Positions 8,636-17,845 of a stretch of 64,000 bases of DNA are shown here, piece by piece. Source of the stretch: Azophilus sp965220425 (lineage in GTDB: Bacteria > Pseudomonadota > Gammaproteobacteria > Pseudomonadales > Azotimanducaceae); contig OZ244830.1 in NCBI GenBank assembly GCA_965220425.1, positions 248,001 through 312,000 of the forward strand. Direction: 5' to 3'. A model generated the notes under the pieces. It had not been told where the DNA came from, did no database searches, and was given only the letters and a program-made list of their open reading frames with translations. The translations under genes and the position numbers were made by a program. Each line of letters starts with the position of its first letter. Positions within the stretch are counted from its first letter, which is position 1.

Positions 8636-9042
8636 ATTCACTGAATTTAACGAACGATACAAGCATTTTTCAAGACAATTCTGTCCCGGGGATTCCAGCA
8701 CGTCAAGACTGGCTTCCGTTGGCAGCGCCAGGGTTGAAAGACGAGGGTTGAAAGACGCGAGGGATTGTGATCAATCTCGATAAGCTGAAACAGTACAAGG
8801 CTTGGCGGAAAGCTACGCGTCATCGCCTGCAATCGCCCCGCCCGCATGTTACCGCTCGGGCCGACCATCGAGTCCAACCTCGCAACCATCACGTTTCGGG
8901 CGCTTATTTTTTTGTCCGTTCAGTTGACGGTTTACTGATTCGGATGGAATGACCCCAGCCGTGTCGCGATTCACCGTGTGGGGTGCGAATTCCTATAAAG
9001 GTCGATAGTGCGTCGAATAGGAATTCGCACCCCAGAAAGTGC
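8636..9042. other. Intergenic region with palindrome copy 2
   Basis: No gene is supported here. Apart from the palindrome at 8977-9034, nothing stands out. It separates the start of the DUF4143 gene from the end of the M48 protease gene and marks the right end of the lower-GC island. Confidence 0.6.
8977..9034. repeat. Dispersed palindromic element, copy 2
   Basis: TGTGGGGTGCGAATTCC (8977-8993) faces GGAATTCGCACCCCA (9020-9034); the inner 15 bases of the arms pair perfectly across a 26-base spacer. The arms and the spacer end GTCGAATA match copy 1 at 3368-3427, in the same orientation. The right arm ends 8 bases before the stop codon of the M48 gene. Confidence 0.9.
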
Positions 9043-10527
9043 CTATTGCACGACCTTGATGTAATCCCCGGCGCGGGGTTCGCCCCTGGGGTGATGGCCG
9101 TTGAGGATGCGCAGGGTCTCTTCCGGATACCGCTTGATGGAAACCTTCCCCGCCAGTTCCGCGTAGGTGTCGCCGGGGTTGGCCATGACCACCGTGATGC
9201 GCTGGTTGTTGGCCACCTTCAGGTCGGCGGCCGTCATCGCGCGGAACGACCCGAGGGTTTCGCGGAAGTCCTTTTCGAACTGCGCGGGATCGCCCACGGC
9301 GCCGAGCGTGCCCTTGATCAGGTAAATGCCGCCGTCCTTGTAGACGATGGCCATCTTCCGTACCTGGTCGTCCCCGCCGAGGATCTGCACATCCGTGACG
9401 TAGGCCTCGTAGCCGTTCACGACGAGGGACTCGCCGTTCTCGATGTCATCGCGTTTCAGGGTTTCCCGTATGTACTCCTCCGGCGTCTGTTGCTCGGCCG
9501 GCGGGTTCTGGCGCTGTACGCCGATCGATCCGCTGGACGTGCCGCTGACATCCCGGCCGGACACGGCGGAGGCCGTATTCGTCACCTCCCAACCCTCGGG
9601 AAAGGCGACCACGATGCGCAGGCTGCCGTGATAGAAGACGCCGTCCTTGACCAGGCCGGCCGCGGCTTCGTCGCCGTACACCAAGCCGTCGACCATCTGC
9701 CAGAAGTCGCGCTCCGGGGGCCTGGAGGTCATGCCCGCCAGCGGCACGGCCTGGTAGACGACATCGTTGAGCCGCTTGTCGTTGCGCGGGTGGGTGCCCA
9801 GAATGCCATGGTAGACACTCGGCCGGTTCATGACCGACTTGGCGAACAGTTCCTGGTCTTTAAGGACATGAATGACCTCGATCATGGCCAGCGGATCGTA
9901 TCCCGCCCGGGCCAGGAACCCGGCGCCGTAGCCGTCTGCCTCGAGTTCGTACTCGCGGGCCTCCCGGCTGACGGCCGTGGCGGTCAGCGTGTCGCCGAGG
10001 TCCTTCATCGCAAAGCTGCTCGTACCGATCACGCCCAGCCAGCCGAGCAGGCCGCCGAGCCGGTTGAGGCCCTTCGAGCGCTGCACGTGCCGGCCGACGA
10101 CATGGCCGATCTCGTGGCCGATGACGCCGGCGAGTTCGTCTTCGCTCCGGCAGAAGGCGATGAGGCCACGGTTGACGAAGATGTAGCCGTCCTGGGTCGC
10201 CGCGGCGTTGACAGCCGAATTGTCGACCACCGTAAAGGTGTAGTTGCCGTCCGCAAGCCCCGATGGGGCCAGCAGCCGTTCCCCGATCTCGGTGACGTAG
10301 TCCTGCCAGTCTTCATCCTGGTAAAGGCCGTTCTTCTCGCGCAGGTCGTTGTACATCTTCTCGCCGTCGCCCGCGGCGTATGCGGCGGGGAACGCCGGGA
10401 TCAGGCAACCGAGCAGCAGCGGGAGTGCAAGCAGGTTGCGGCTAAGGATGCGGGACAGCCGGAGGGGTTTGACGCGGTGACGCGTGACTGGAGCGGCCAT
10501 GCATGAAATCTCGTACAGACATTTCAT
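9043..10527 (-). CDS. Periplasmic M48-family zinc metalloprotease
   Basis: The product is about 494 residues. After a basic N-terminus there is a signal peptide (NLLALPLLLGCLIPAFPAAY then AAG). The M48 zinc site HEIGH is at residues 138-142, and EYELEADGYG supplies the third ligand. The middle resembles BepA/YggG-like proteases (PSVYHGILGTHPRNDKRLND). The C-terminus (NPGDTYAELAGKVSIKRYPE) looks like a LysM-like region that could bind peptidoglycan. It probably acts in outer-membrane protein quality control. The ATG at 10527 has AGG seven bases upstream; 10500 is an alternative. It faces away from nothing essential and lies head-to-tail with rpmE. Confidence 0.85.
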   Translation of the reverse strand: MKCLYEISCMAAPVTRHRVKPLRLSRILSRNLLALPLLLGCLIPAFPAAYAAGDGEKMYNDLREKNGLYQDEDWQDYVTEIGERLLAPSGLADGNYTFTVVDNSAVNAAATQDGYIFVNRGLIAFCRSEDELAGVIGHEIGHVVGRHVQRSKGLNRLGGLLGWLGVIGTSSFAMKDLGDTLTATAVSREAREYELEADGYGAGFLARAGYDPLAMIEVIHVLKDQELFAKSVMNRPSVYHGILGTHPRNDKRLNDVVYQAVPLAGMTSRPPERDFWQMVDGLVYGDEAAAGLVKDGVFYHGSLRIVVAFPEGWEVTNTASAVSGRDVSGTSSGSIGVQRQNPPAEQQTPEEYIRETLKRDDIENGESLVVNGYEAYVTDVQILGGDDQVRKMAIVYKDGGIYLIKGTLGAVGDPAQFEKDFRETLGSFRAMTAADLKVANNQRITVVMANPGDTYAELAGKVSIKRYPEETLRILNGHHPRGEPRAGDYIKVVQ

Positions 10528-10627
10528 TGGACCGCCTATTGTACCTTGGTTCCGCACACGCTGACATCGTATCGGCGGGCCCATGGTTTGCGCCGCGGGA
10601 ACGATGCGAAGCGTCCTGGCCGGAGAA

Positions 10628-10846
10628 TCAGCGGGCGATGTTGCCCCGGTTGCCGAAGTGCCGGCGGAACCGCTCCACCCGGCCCCGGGAGTCGGCGATC
10701 TTCTGCTTGCCCGTGTAGAACGGATGACAGGCCGAACACACATCGATATGGATGTCTTCCTTCAGTGTCGAGCGCGTCTCGACGATGTTGCCGCAACTGC
10801 AGGTCGCCTTGAAGGTGTTGTACTCGGGATGAATGCCGGCTTTCAT
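10628..10846 (-). CDS. rpmE: 50S ribosomal protein L31
   Basis: The product is a 72-residue L31 protein of the zinc-binding type: CSCGN at the front and VCSACHPFYTGKQK at the back carry the Cys ligands. MKAGIHPEYNTFKATCSCGN is the family start. Upstream in the same frame the sequence has no homology, so the ATG at 10846 is clear. It is divergent from priA with about 100 bases between, the arrangement known from E. coli and Pseudomonas. In bacteria with zinc-dependent L31 this gene can be under Zur control where a zinc-free paralogue exists; none is visible here. Confidence 0.97.
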   Translation of the reverse strand: MKAGIHPEYNTFKATCSCGNIVETRSTLKEDIHIDVCSACHPFYTGKQKIADSRGRVERFRRHFGNRGNIAR

Positions 10847-10950
10847 GGTCTGCCCCGCCCGAGGGGCTGGTTTGAGCGGGCGCGCAGTGTACCAGACGCC
10901 CGCCCGATGGCAAGGTAAGCCCCCATGAGACTCTGCCTGCCGCAAACCTC

Positions 10951-13080
10951 ATGACAGACGTCGCACGGATTGCTCTGCCCGTGCCGCTGCGCCGCGCGTT
11001 CGACTATGAGGTGCCGCACGGCACGGCATCTCCAGCGAGGGGCGCCCGGGTATCGGCCCGCCTCAACAACCGGACGCTCGTCGGCGTTTGCGTGGACCGG
11101 AATCCGCTCGACGCCCACGCCAATCCGAAACCGCTGCTCGACGTGCTCGATTCCGAAAGCGCCATGACCGAAGAGCTCTTTGCACTTGCTCATTGGCTCT
11201 CCGACTACTACCACCACCCGCTCGGCGAGGTGTTCGCCACCATGCTGCCCAACGCGGCCATGAAGGGCGCCGCGCTCAACTGGCGCCGCGAGGAGATCTG
11301 GCGGCGAACCACGAAGCCGTTGCCGTCTCTCGACCGCGCGCCCAGGCAGCGGGCCCTGCTGGGACTTCTGGACGAGCGCGGTGGCTGGGCCGGCGCGGCG
11401 GACATTCGCGCCCGGGGTTTCACTTCCGCCATGATCGCGGCGCTCGAGAAGAAGGGCGCCATCGAACCCGGCGAGCGTTCCTACGAACTGGAAGAGCCGC
11501 CGAAACTGACTGCGGAGCAGCGCGCCGTTCTGGACGGCTACCGAAAACACGCAGGCGGGTTCGCTACCACCCTGCTCGACGGCGTGACCGGCAGCGGCAA
11601 GACCGAGGTTTACCTCCAGGCCATGACCGATGTCCTGGAACGAGGCGGCCAGGTGCTCGTGCTGGTGCCGGAAATTGCGCTGACACCACAGACGGTGGGC
11701 AGATTCCGGCGGCGTTACGGGGAAACCGATGTCTTTCATTCCGGCCTCACCGACCGGGAACGGCTCGAAACCTGGTTGAAATGCCGTGACGGCGCCAGTC
11801 CGATTCTGATCGGCACGCGCTCAGCGGTGCTGACCCCGTTCAAACGCCTGGGGCTCATCGTTGTGGACGAGGAACACGACACCTCGTTCAAGCAGCATGA
11901 CGGCCTGCGCTATTCGGCGCGGGACGTAGCCGTGAAACGCGCTCAGAGTCTCGACGTTCCCTTGCTTCTGGGCAGCGCCACGCCGTCGCTGGAGTCGCTG
12001 CGCAACGCCCGCAACGGCCGCTACCGGCATCGGCGCCTGCTCGAGCGGGCCACCGGCGCGGCGATGCCCCCCATCCAGGTGCTGGATATCCGCGGCCACC
12101 GTCTTCAGGACGGCTTGAGCGAGCCGCTTGCGCGACGGGTCGCGCGCCATCTCCGCGCCGGTTCACAGGTGCTCGTGTTCCTCAATCGGCGGGGTTATGC
12201 GCCGGTATACCTGTGCACCGGCTGCGGCTGGCAGGCGCGTTGCGACGCCTGCGATGCGCGCCTCACCCTGCATCGAGTACCGGCCGTACTCACCTGCCAC
12301 CACTGCGGAGCAAGGGCGGCCATACCAGCCACCTGCCCCGGCTGCGGCACGGACAACCTGCTGCCCGTCGGCGCCGGCACGCAACGCACCGAAGCCGGTT
12401 TGAGAGATCGGTTCCCGGAGGTTCCCCTGTACCGCATCGACCGCGACACCACCCGCAGCCAGCGGCGGCTGGAAGAACAACTCGGACGGATCCAGCGGGG
12501 CGGGTCCGCGATTCTCGTGGGAACCCAGATGCTCGCCAAGGGCCATCACTTCCCCAACGTCACGCTGGTAGCCGCCCTCAACGCCGATGCGGGATTCCTG
12601 AGCGCCGACTTCAAGGCCGCCGAACGCACCGCGCAACTCATCATCCAGGTGGCGGGCCGCGCCGGGCGCGCCGAGCGCCCCGGCGAAGTCTGGGTTCAGT
12701 CGCTGCAGCCGGAGAACCCGGCTCTGAAACACCTTGTGGAGGGTGGGTACGCCGGGTTCGCGGCACAGGAGCTTGCGATCCGGGAGAGAGCCGGCCTGCC
12801 GCCGGCGCGTCCGATGGCGCTGATCCGCGCCGAGGCCGAGGACGGCGCCGCCGCGCACCGCTTCCTGGAAGGCCTGAAACCCAGCCTGCCCGGGAGCCTC
12901 GAAGTACTCGGCCCAGCCCCGGCGCCGATGTTGCGCATGGCCAACCGTTACCGTTACCAACTCATGCTGTTGGCCGGCGAACGACGGTCTTTACACCATG
13001 GATTGGAAACGATCGCGGAAGTAACTGCGCCCCGCTCCGTTCGCTGGGCAATCGATGTGGACCCCGCCGATACCTTCTAG
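10951..13080 (+). CDS. priA: Primosomal protein N' (replication restart helicase PriA)
   Basis: The product is a 709-residue 3'-5' DNA helicase that reloads DnaB at stalled forks. The N-terminal DNA-binding region begins VARIALPVPLRRAFDYEVP. Walker A is GVTGSGKT (residues ~211-218), the DEEHD box is at ~307, and the zinc-binding insertion with paired Cys (CTGCGWQARCDAC, CHHCG, CPGCG) spans ~422-466. GTQMLAKGHHFPNVTLV and QVAGRAGRAERPG are motifs V and VI. The length is standard and the frame intact. The start ATG lies close to the divergent rpmE promoter. Downstream, where argS is common in relatives, is mobile DNA. Confidence 0.98.
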   Translation: MTDVARIALPVPLRRAFDYEVPHGTASPARGARVSARLNNRTLVGVCVDRNPLDAHANPKPLLDVLDSESAMTEELFALAHWLSDYYHHPLGEVFATMLPNAAMKGAALNWRREEIWRRTTKPLPSLDRAPRQRALLGLLDERGGWAGAADIRARGFTSAMIAALEKKGAIEPGERSYELEEPPKLTAEQRAVLDGYRKHAGGFATTLLDGVTGSGKTEVYLQAMTDVLERGGQVLVLVPEIALTPQTVGRFRRRYGETDVFHSGLTDRERLETWLKCRDGASPILIGTRSAVLTPFKRLGLIVVDEEHDTSFKQHDGLRYSARDVAVKRAQSLDVPLLLGSATPSLESLRNARNGRYRHRRLLERATGAAMPPIQVLDIRGHRLQDGLSEPLARRVARHLRAGSQVLVFLNRRGYAPVYLCTGCGWQARCDACDARLTLHRVPAVLTCHHCGARAAIPATCPGCGTDNLLPVGAGTQRTEAGLRDRFPEVPLYRIDRDTTRSQRRLEEQLGRIQRGGSAILVGTQMLAKGHHFPNVTLVAALNADAGFLSADFKAAERTAQLIIQVAGRAGRAERPGEVWVQSLQPENPALKHLVEGGYAGFAAQELAIRERAGLPPARPMALIRAEAEDGAAAHRFLEGLKPSLPGSLEVLGPAPAPMLRMANRYRYQLMLLAGERRSLHHGLETIAEVTAPRSVRWAIDVDPADTF

Positions 13081-13239
13081 TCTGAACTTCCAGACCAAAC
13101 CAAGCCTAATTCGACCCTAAGTCGTTGACCCGACAAGGTTTCTTTCGCCCATCGTATCGGAATATGTAGCCATGTAAATGGTTGACATTATGCCATTAAT
13201 ATGCTTTGTTTATGGATGTTATCAGAACATATGGTAGCC

Positions 13240-14964
13240 ATGTACATAGAAAGCGTCCCCAACCGCAACTCGCCGCCCGCCATCCTCCTGCGCGAATCCT
13301 TCCGCGAAGACGGCAAAGTCCGAAAAAGAACCCTCGCCAACCTCTCCAAGTGGCCCGCAACCCTCGTCAAGGGCCTCAAAATCCTCCTCAAGGGCGGCCG
13401 CGCCGTCGCCCGCCTCGAGGACGCCTTCCACATCGCACGCTCCCTACCCCACGGCCATGTCGCCGCCGTGCTCGGCACCCTGAAGAAACTGCGCCTCGAC
13501 CGCAGCATCGCCGGCACCGCCTCCCCCGAGCGCCAACGCGTCATTGCCCTGATCGCCGCACGCATCCTCGATCCGGGCTCGAAACTGGCCACCGCCCGGG
13601 GCCTGGCGCAGGCCACCGCGCGCGACTCGCTCGCCGAGACGCTCGGCATCGGGGACACCGACGAGAACGATCTCTACGCCGCCATGGACTGGCTGCTCGA
13701 CCGTCAGGACGCCATCGAGCGGCGCCTGGCCAAGCGCCATCTCACCGACGGCGCACTGGTGCTCTACGACCTGACCTCCAGCTACCTGGAAGGCCGCCGC
13801 TGTCCGCTGGCCAAGCGCGGCCATTCCCGCGACGGCAAGCGCGGCAAGCTGCAGATCGAGTTCGGCCTGCTGTGCGACCGCGAGGGCTGCCCGGTGGCGG
13901 TCGAGGTGTTCGACGGCAACACGGCCGATCCAATGACCGTGGGCACGCAGATCGACAAGCTGCGCCACCGCTTCGGGCTGCACCGGGTGGTGCTGGTGGG
14001 CGACCGCGGCATGCTGACCGAGGCGCGCATCCGCGAGGACGTGAAACCGGCGGGCCTCGACTGGATTAGCGCCTTGCGCTCGTCCGCCATCCGCGAGTTG
14101 GTGGAATCGGGGGCGGTGCAAATGTCGCTGTTCGACGAGACCGACCTGATCGAGATCCGTAGCAAGGCCTATCCGGGCGAACGCCTGATGGTGTGCCGCA
14201 ATCCGCTGCTGGCCGCCGAGCGGGCGCGCAAGCGCGAGGACTTGCTGCAAGCGACCGAGGCGTTGCTCGAGCCCATCGCCGCCGCCACGACGCGCGAGAA
14301 ACGGCGCTTGGCCGGCAAGGACAAGATCGGCCTGCGGGTCGGCAAGTCGATCGGCAAGTACAAGATGGCCAAGCACTTCGAACTCGACATCGCCGACCAC
14401 TCGTTCGGCTACCGGCGCAACCCCTCCTCCATCGCCCGGGAAGCGGCCCTGGATGGCCTCTACATCGTGCGCACCAGCCTGACGGCGGCCGAACTCGATG
14501 CCGAGGGGACCGTGCGCGCCTACAAGCGCCTGAGCACCGTCGAGCGCGCCTTCAGAAGCCTCAAGACCGTGGACCTCAAGGTGCGGCCCATCTTCCACCA
14601 TGCCGCCAATCGGGTCCGGGCGCATGTGTTCTTGTGCATGCTCGCCTACTACGTCGAATGGCACATGCGCCAACGGCTCAAGCCGCTGCTGTTCGACGAC
14701 GACGATGCGGCCGCTGCCGAGGCCGCGCGCCCCTCCATCGTGGCGCCGGCCGAGGTCTCGGCATCCGCCAAGGACAAGGCCCGGAGCAAACACACGGCCG
14801 ACGGCCTGCCGGTGCACAGCTTCCGCACACTGCTCGGCGACTTGGCGACCGTCGCCAAGAACCGGGTCGTCCCCAATATCCCCGGTTCCGAACCGTTCGA
14901 GACGATCACCCGGCCAACCAAATTACAGCGCCAAGCGCTCGCCCTGCTCGGAGTGCGTCTATAG
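13240..14964 (+). CDS. IS1634-type (IS4-group) transposase
   Basis: The product is a 574-residue DDE transposase. Candidate catalytic residues are D in LVLYDLTSSYLEG, D in VVLVGDRGMLTEAR and E in STVERAFRSLKTVDLKVRPI, the Y-REK-like region of IS4 relatives. HHAANRVRAHVFLCMLAYYVEWHM is typical of the IS1634 group. I choose ATG 13240 (MYIESVPNRNSPP); ATG 13231 and 13201 are in frame. The gene is intact. I could not find convincing terminal inverted repeats in the flanks (13081-13230, 14965-15040), so element ends are left open. It lies directly after priA. Confidence 0.9.
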   Translation: MYIESVPNRNSPPAILLRESFREDGKVRKRTLANLSKWPATLVKGLKILLKGGRAVARLEDAFHIARSLPHGHVAAVLGTLKKLRLDRSIAGTASPERQRVIALIAARILDPGSKLATARGLAQATARDSLAETLGIGDTDENDLYAAMDWLLDRQDAIERRLAKRHLTDGALVLYDLTSSYLEGRRCPLAKRGHSRDGKRGKLQIEFGLLCDREGCPVAVEVFDGNTADPMTVGTQIDKLRHRFGLHRVVLVGDRGMLTEARIREDVKPAGLDWISALRSSAIRELVESGAVQMSLFDETDLIEIRSKAYPGERLMVCRNPLLAAERARKREDLLQATEALLEPIAAATTREKRRLAGKDKIGLRVGKSIGKYKMAKHFELDIADHSFGYRRNPSSIAREAALDGLYIVRTSLTAAELDAEGTVRAYKRLSTVERAFRSLKTVDLKVRPIFHHAANRVRAHVFLCMLAYYVEWHMRQRLKPLLFDDDDAAAAEAARPSIVAPAEVSASAKDKARSKHTADGLPVHSFRTLLGDLATVAKNRVVPNIPGSEPFETITRPTKLQRQALALLGVRL

Positions 14965-15049
14965 GCTGTACCCAGTAACGACACCGCCGAATTTTAATTA
15001 CATATTGAAAAAACAACGAGTTATGATGCGCTCACATTGGAAGTTCAGT

Positions 15050-15404
15050 CTAGTGGTCCAACCACCTAGAAATGAGTGGTCAGTGACCGCCGGGGCGTTC
15101 CGCGCAAGGCGCGGTCGCGCAGATGTAGCCCGCCTACTTCAAGCGGCTGCAACGCCGCGCGGGGCGTTCCGGCGGTCACCCGAAGGGCGCGCCCACAAGC
15201 GCCCATCGGTCTGTGTGCGAGGGGTCCCCCTCGCGCTCCCGGGCTGAGGGCTCTTTTTCTGCGAGGGGTGCCCCCTCGCGCTCCCCGGCTGAGGGCTCCG
15301 TTGTCGGCTCTTGACGTATGCTGGATACGTCCGCGAACCGACGCCGCGCATCTGGACGCTTGTGGACGCGCTGACCGCTCATTTCTAGGTGGTTGGACCA
15401 CTAG
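15050..15404. mobile_element. MITE-like element with 34-bp terminal inverted repeats
   Basis: The left end 15050-15083 starts CTAGTGGTCCAACCACCTAG and is matched in reverse complement by 15371-15404 at 33 of 34 positions. The 355-bp interior encodes no credible protein and holds two 37/38-bp direct repeats. A TA within the CTAG ends would fit a TA-targeting (IS630/Tc1-like) transposase, but no such gene is in the window. The arms contain their own short palindrome (GTGGTCCAACCAC). Confidence 0.85.
15217..15298. repeat. Tandem-like direct repeats inside the MITE
   Basis: 15217-15253 and 15261-15298 are near-identical copies beginning GCGAGGGGT and ending GGCTGAGGGCTC, 44 bases apart. Each can fold by pairing GCGAGGGG with CCCCTCGC. 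Confidence 0.8.
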
Positions 15405-15446
15405 CCTGGATTCCCAACCGCCATACAGCGAATGACACGTTTTGTC

Positions 15447-17198
15447 TCAGACGAAACGGAGTCTGAGTGCGCGGTTGTCGAGCCAGGGCACGGGTTCGGT
15501 GATCTCCGCATAGCCAGCGGCGATGAGCAACGGGTTGTGTGCCCTTCGTCCGAGGCTGACGACGATCTCCGCGTCGTTGATGTCGACGGTCGCGCTTGCC
15601 TGCACGAGCTTGCGGAAGATGGTGCGGGGCTTTGCGGTTTCGAGTCGGTTGGCAACGCGTTTGCCGAGGATGCGGTAGAGGGCGCCGGCCATCAGGGTGA
15701 GCTGGACGTCGAGATCGATTTTCATGGGGACGGCGGCCGAGAGCGCGTCCATGTGGAAGAAGTCGATGGCATCGGCGATGGTGTTCTCGATGATCATGCG
15801 CCGTGCGTAGCGGTCGATCAGGTCACGCGCCGGGGCCGTCATCTGGTTGGTGAGCAGCAGGGTCGGCTTTTCGTGGCCGAGATCGGTGATGGCGATCTGG
15901 CGGATCTCGCCAGGGTAGTCCTTGATGCGAACCTTCCGGTCGAGGATACGTGGTGTGCGGTAGATGCGTCCGACGTTGGCGAGGGTGACCTTGCGCCACT
16001 CGCCACGTGGCGCGGCGAGCAGTTGGGCGACCATCTGTGACGTTCGCCGTCGCAGGGTGAGAAAGGCAATGCCCATGGCCTCGAGTTTGGCGAGATTGGC
16101 ATAGGGGGTCAGCCGGCTGTCGAAGACCAGTTCGACGGGAAGAACTCCGGTGCGCTCTTGCCAGGCGTCGATGAACCGCAGGATCTCGTCGTTCTGGGAT
16201 TCCTTGGAGAGCGTGGCGTTGGCCCAGGCGAACATGCGCGCATCGGCATCGCGCGCGAGGAAGGCGAGGATACCTTTCTGACGGCGGCTGCGCTTGGAGA
16301 CATAGTGTTTTTGGACCAGCGCGTCGTCGCCGTGATAGGGGATGGTATGGAAGTCGAGATCGAAGGACCGTCCGCCGCCCGGCGTGGTGTCGAGGTTGTG
16401 GACGGCCTGGTGCCAGCGGTCCATCAACCCGGGAAGGCGGCGGGGGTCGACGCGGCAGGAATATTCGGTCAGCGATGCGCGTTTCGGCATGGCGTTGAGA
16501 CCGGCGAACAGTGCGATCCCCTCGTCGAGGCTCTCGGGCATGATGTGTGAGGGTCGTCCCATGCCCCACAGCTTGAGCGCGAGCAGCGCGCGGAAGGCAC
16601 ATCCGGCGGGGATCATCGCGCTGCCCGGCATGTCGCCCGCCTCGAGCATGGCGTCGAGATCGAGCCGTGCGAGATCGTGGGCGAACAGGAACAGGCCACC
16701 GAAGTCGGTGCGCAGGCGTCGGGGCCGAAGGTCGAGGGCGCGACAGTCGGCGACCGGCGCCTGTTCGGGTTGCACGGCGCCGGTCCGGTCGGCGAGGCGG
16801 CGTCTTGGGAGCCTCGGCAGGCCCGCGTCCTTGAGAACGCCCTGGATATGAGGCGGGCTGGCCGGCAGGCCTTCCCGCTTGAGGACGTCCGCGATGTCGT
16901 AGATCGACAGGTTGCGCGTTTGACGCAACGCGACGATCCGCTTGCGTCGTGTTTCCGCCGGGCTTGGCGCGTCCCGTTCCTGGTCGTCCGCCGTGCGCCG
17001 GGTCTTGGGCATGAAGAAGTCGGGATCGTCGTTGTTGATGAACTCGGAGCAGATGTTGCGCAAGGTTCCGGGCGCGTATCCGAAGCGCTTGGCGGCCTCG
17101 GCGGTGGAGCATCCGTCGACGAAGCGTGCTCGCAGGGCCTCGTACCGCCTTTGGGCGGTGGCTTGTGGTTTGAGGAACCTGTCGGCGTGGTTTGTCAC
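15447..17198 (-). CDS. DDE-type transposase with N-terminal helix-turn-helix
   Basis: The product is 583 residues from a GTG start. The N-terminus has two helix-turn-helix-like stretches (STAEAAKRFGYAPGTLRNIC and SIYDIADVLKREGLPASPPH). The core shows D in FDLDFHTIPYHGDD, D in VELVFDSRLTPYANL and E in MIIENTIADAIDFFHMD, consistent with a large IS4/ISNCY-type DDE transposase. The frame is intact. I am sure it is transposase-like but not of the IS family name. Terminal repeats are not obvious. A palindrome ACATATT-CAA-AATATGT lies just upstream at 17221-17237. Confidence 0.75.
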   Translation of the reverse strand: MTNHADRFLKPQATAQRRYEALRARFVDGCSTAEAAKRFGYAPGTLRNICSEFINNDDPDFFMPKTRRTADDQERDAPSPAETRRKRIVALRQTRNLSIYDIADVLKREGLPASPPHIQGVLKDAGLPRLPRRRLADRTGAVQPEQAPVADCRALDLRPRRLRTDFGGLFLFAHDLARLDLDAMLEAGDMPGSAMIPAGCAFRALLALKLWGMGRPSHIMPESLDEGIALFAGLNAMPKRASLTEYSCRVDPRRLPGLMDRWHQAVHNLDTTPGGGRSFDLDFHTIPYHGDDALVQKHYVSKRSRRQKGILAFLARDADARMFAWANATLSKESQNDEILRFIDAWQERTGVLPVELVFDSRLTPYANLAKLEAMGIAFLTLRRRTSQMVAQLLAAPRGEWRKVTLANVGRIYRTPRILDRKVRIKDYPGEIRQIAITDLGHEKPTLLLTNQMTAPARDLIDRYARRMIIENTIADAIDFFHMDALSAAVPMKIDLDVQLTLMAGALYRILGKRVANRLETAKPRTIFRKLVQASATVDINDAEIVVSLGRRAHNPLLIAAGYAEITEPVPWLDNRALRLRFV

Positions 17199-17220
17199 TT
17201 ATCATAGTGAACCGATGAAC

Positions 17221-17237
17221 ACATATTCAAAATATGT
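17221..17237. promoter_or_regulatory. Palindrome upstream of the transposase
   Basis: ACATATT and AATATGT are perfect 7-bp arms around CAA, 23 bases upstream of the GTG start of the minus-strand transposase. It could be an operator or part of the element end. A partial copy lies at 17463-17475. Confidence 0.4.
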
Positions 17238-17800
17238 TATCCGAGATTGGCTGTCAACAGGAGCTGGGTGTGCACGGGTTGCGGCGCGCATCGGGCTTGC
17301 GGACGAAGCCTGGAATGGGTGGTGAAACCGGTGATTCCGGGCTGTTTCAGGGAAAGTTGACCGGGCACCTGTGTCGATCACGGCGACAGGGCCGATGCAT
17401 CGCGCGAGCCGTAATATAATATACGGTCGTGGTATATTGTTCATATGTAAACTTATGTAATGACATATTCAAAACATGGGAAGCAACGAAGCCACGCGCA
17501 ACGCCATGGAATCTTCCCGCGAAGTCACATCACATTCTTTCTTTGGGAATCCAGGCTAGCACAGAATCGCTCAATAAACTCGACCGACGGCGCCATGGTT
17601 ACATTGCGCGGCAAGCTGCACGGCAGTCCGATGCCCGCGGACATGAATCCGCCACTTCGATGAGCCGTGCCGCCTCAACGCTCTCGCGCTCATGGTTGCT
17701 GCCATCGGCAAACCCGGACATCAGGGAAACGCCAGTGCTGTAGACTGCCACGATTACCGCGGCAGCGCCGGGTTCGATGAGCCGGACATCACTGCCGCCC

Positions 17801-17845
17801 GCGGTTTCGACCGCCCCCGGCACGGTCGCGCAGCTACTGGAGTTG
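17801..17845 (+). repeat. 45-bp segment repeated at 18859-18902, copy 1
   Basis: It begins GCGGTTTCGACCGCCCCCGG and ends CTACTGGAGTTG. The second copy, just upstream of the FAD oxidoreductase gene, differs at only a few positions. In both places the segment directly precedes an ATG (ATGAATGG here, ATGAGCAC there). Confidence 0.8.

Noticed and set aside
8983..10506. 507-residue plus-strand frame over the M48 protease
   Set aside because: The minus strand has signal peptide and HEIGH motif; the plus frame has no homology.
13444..14817. 457-residue minus-strand frame in the IS1634 transposase
   Set aside because: Shadow of the transposase, His/Gly-rich, no domain.
13081..15040. Terminal inverted repeats for the IS1634-type element
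   Set aside because: AGTCGTTGACCCGACA (left) and the complement of the right flank (TGTCGTTACTGGGTACA) share only GTCGTT plus scattered bases; not convincing.
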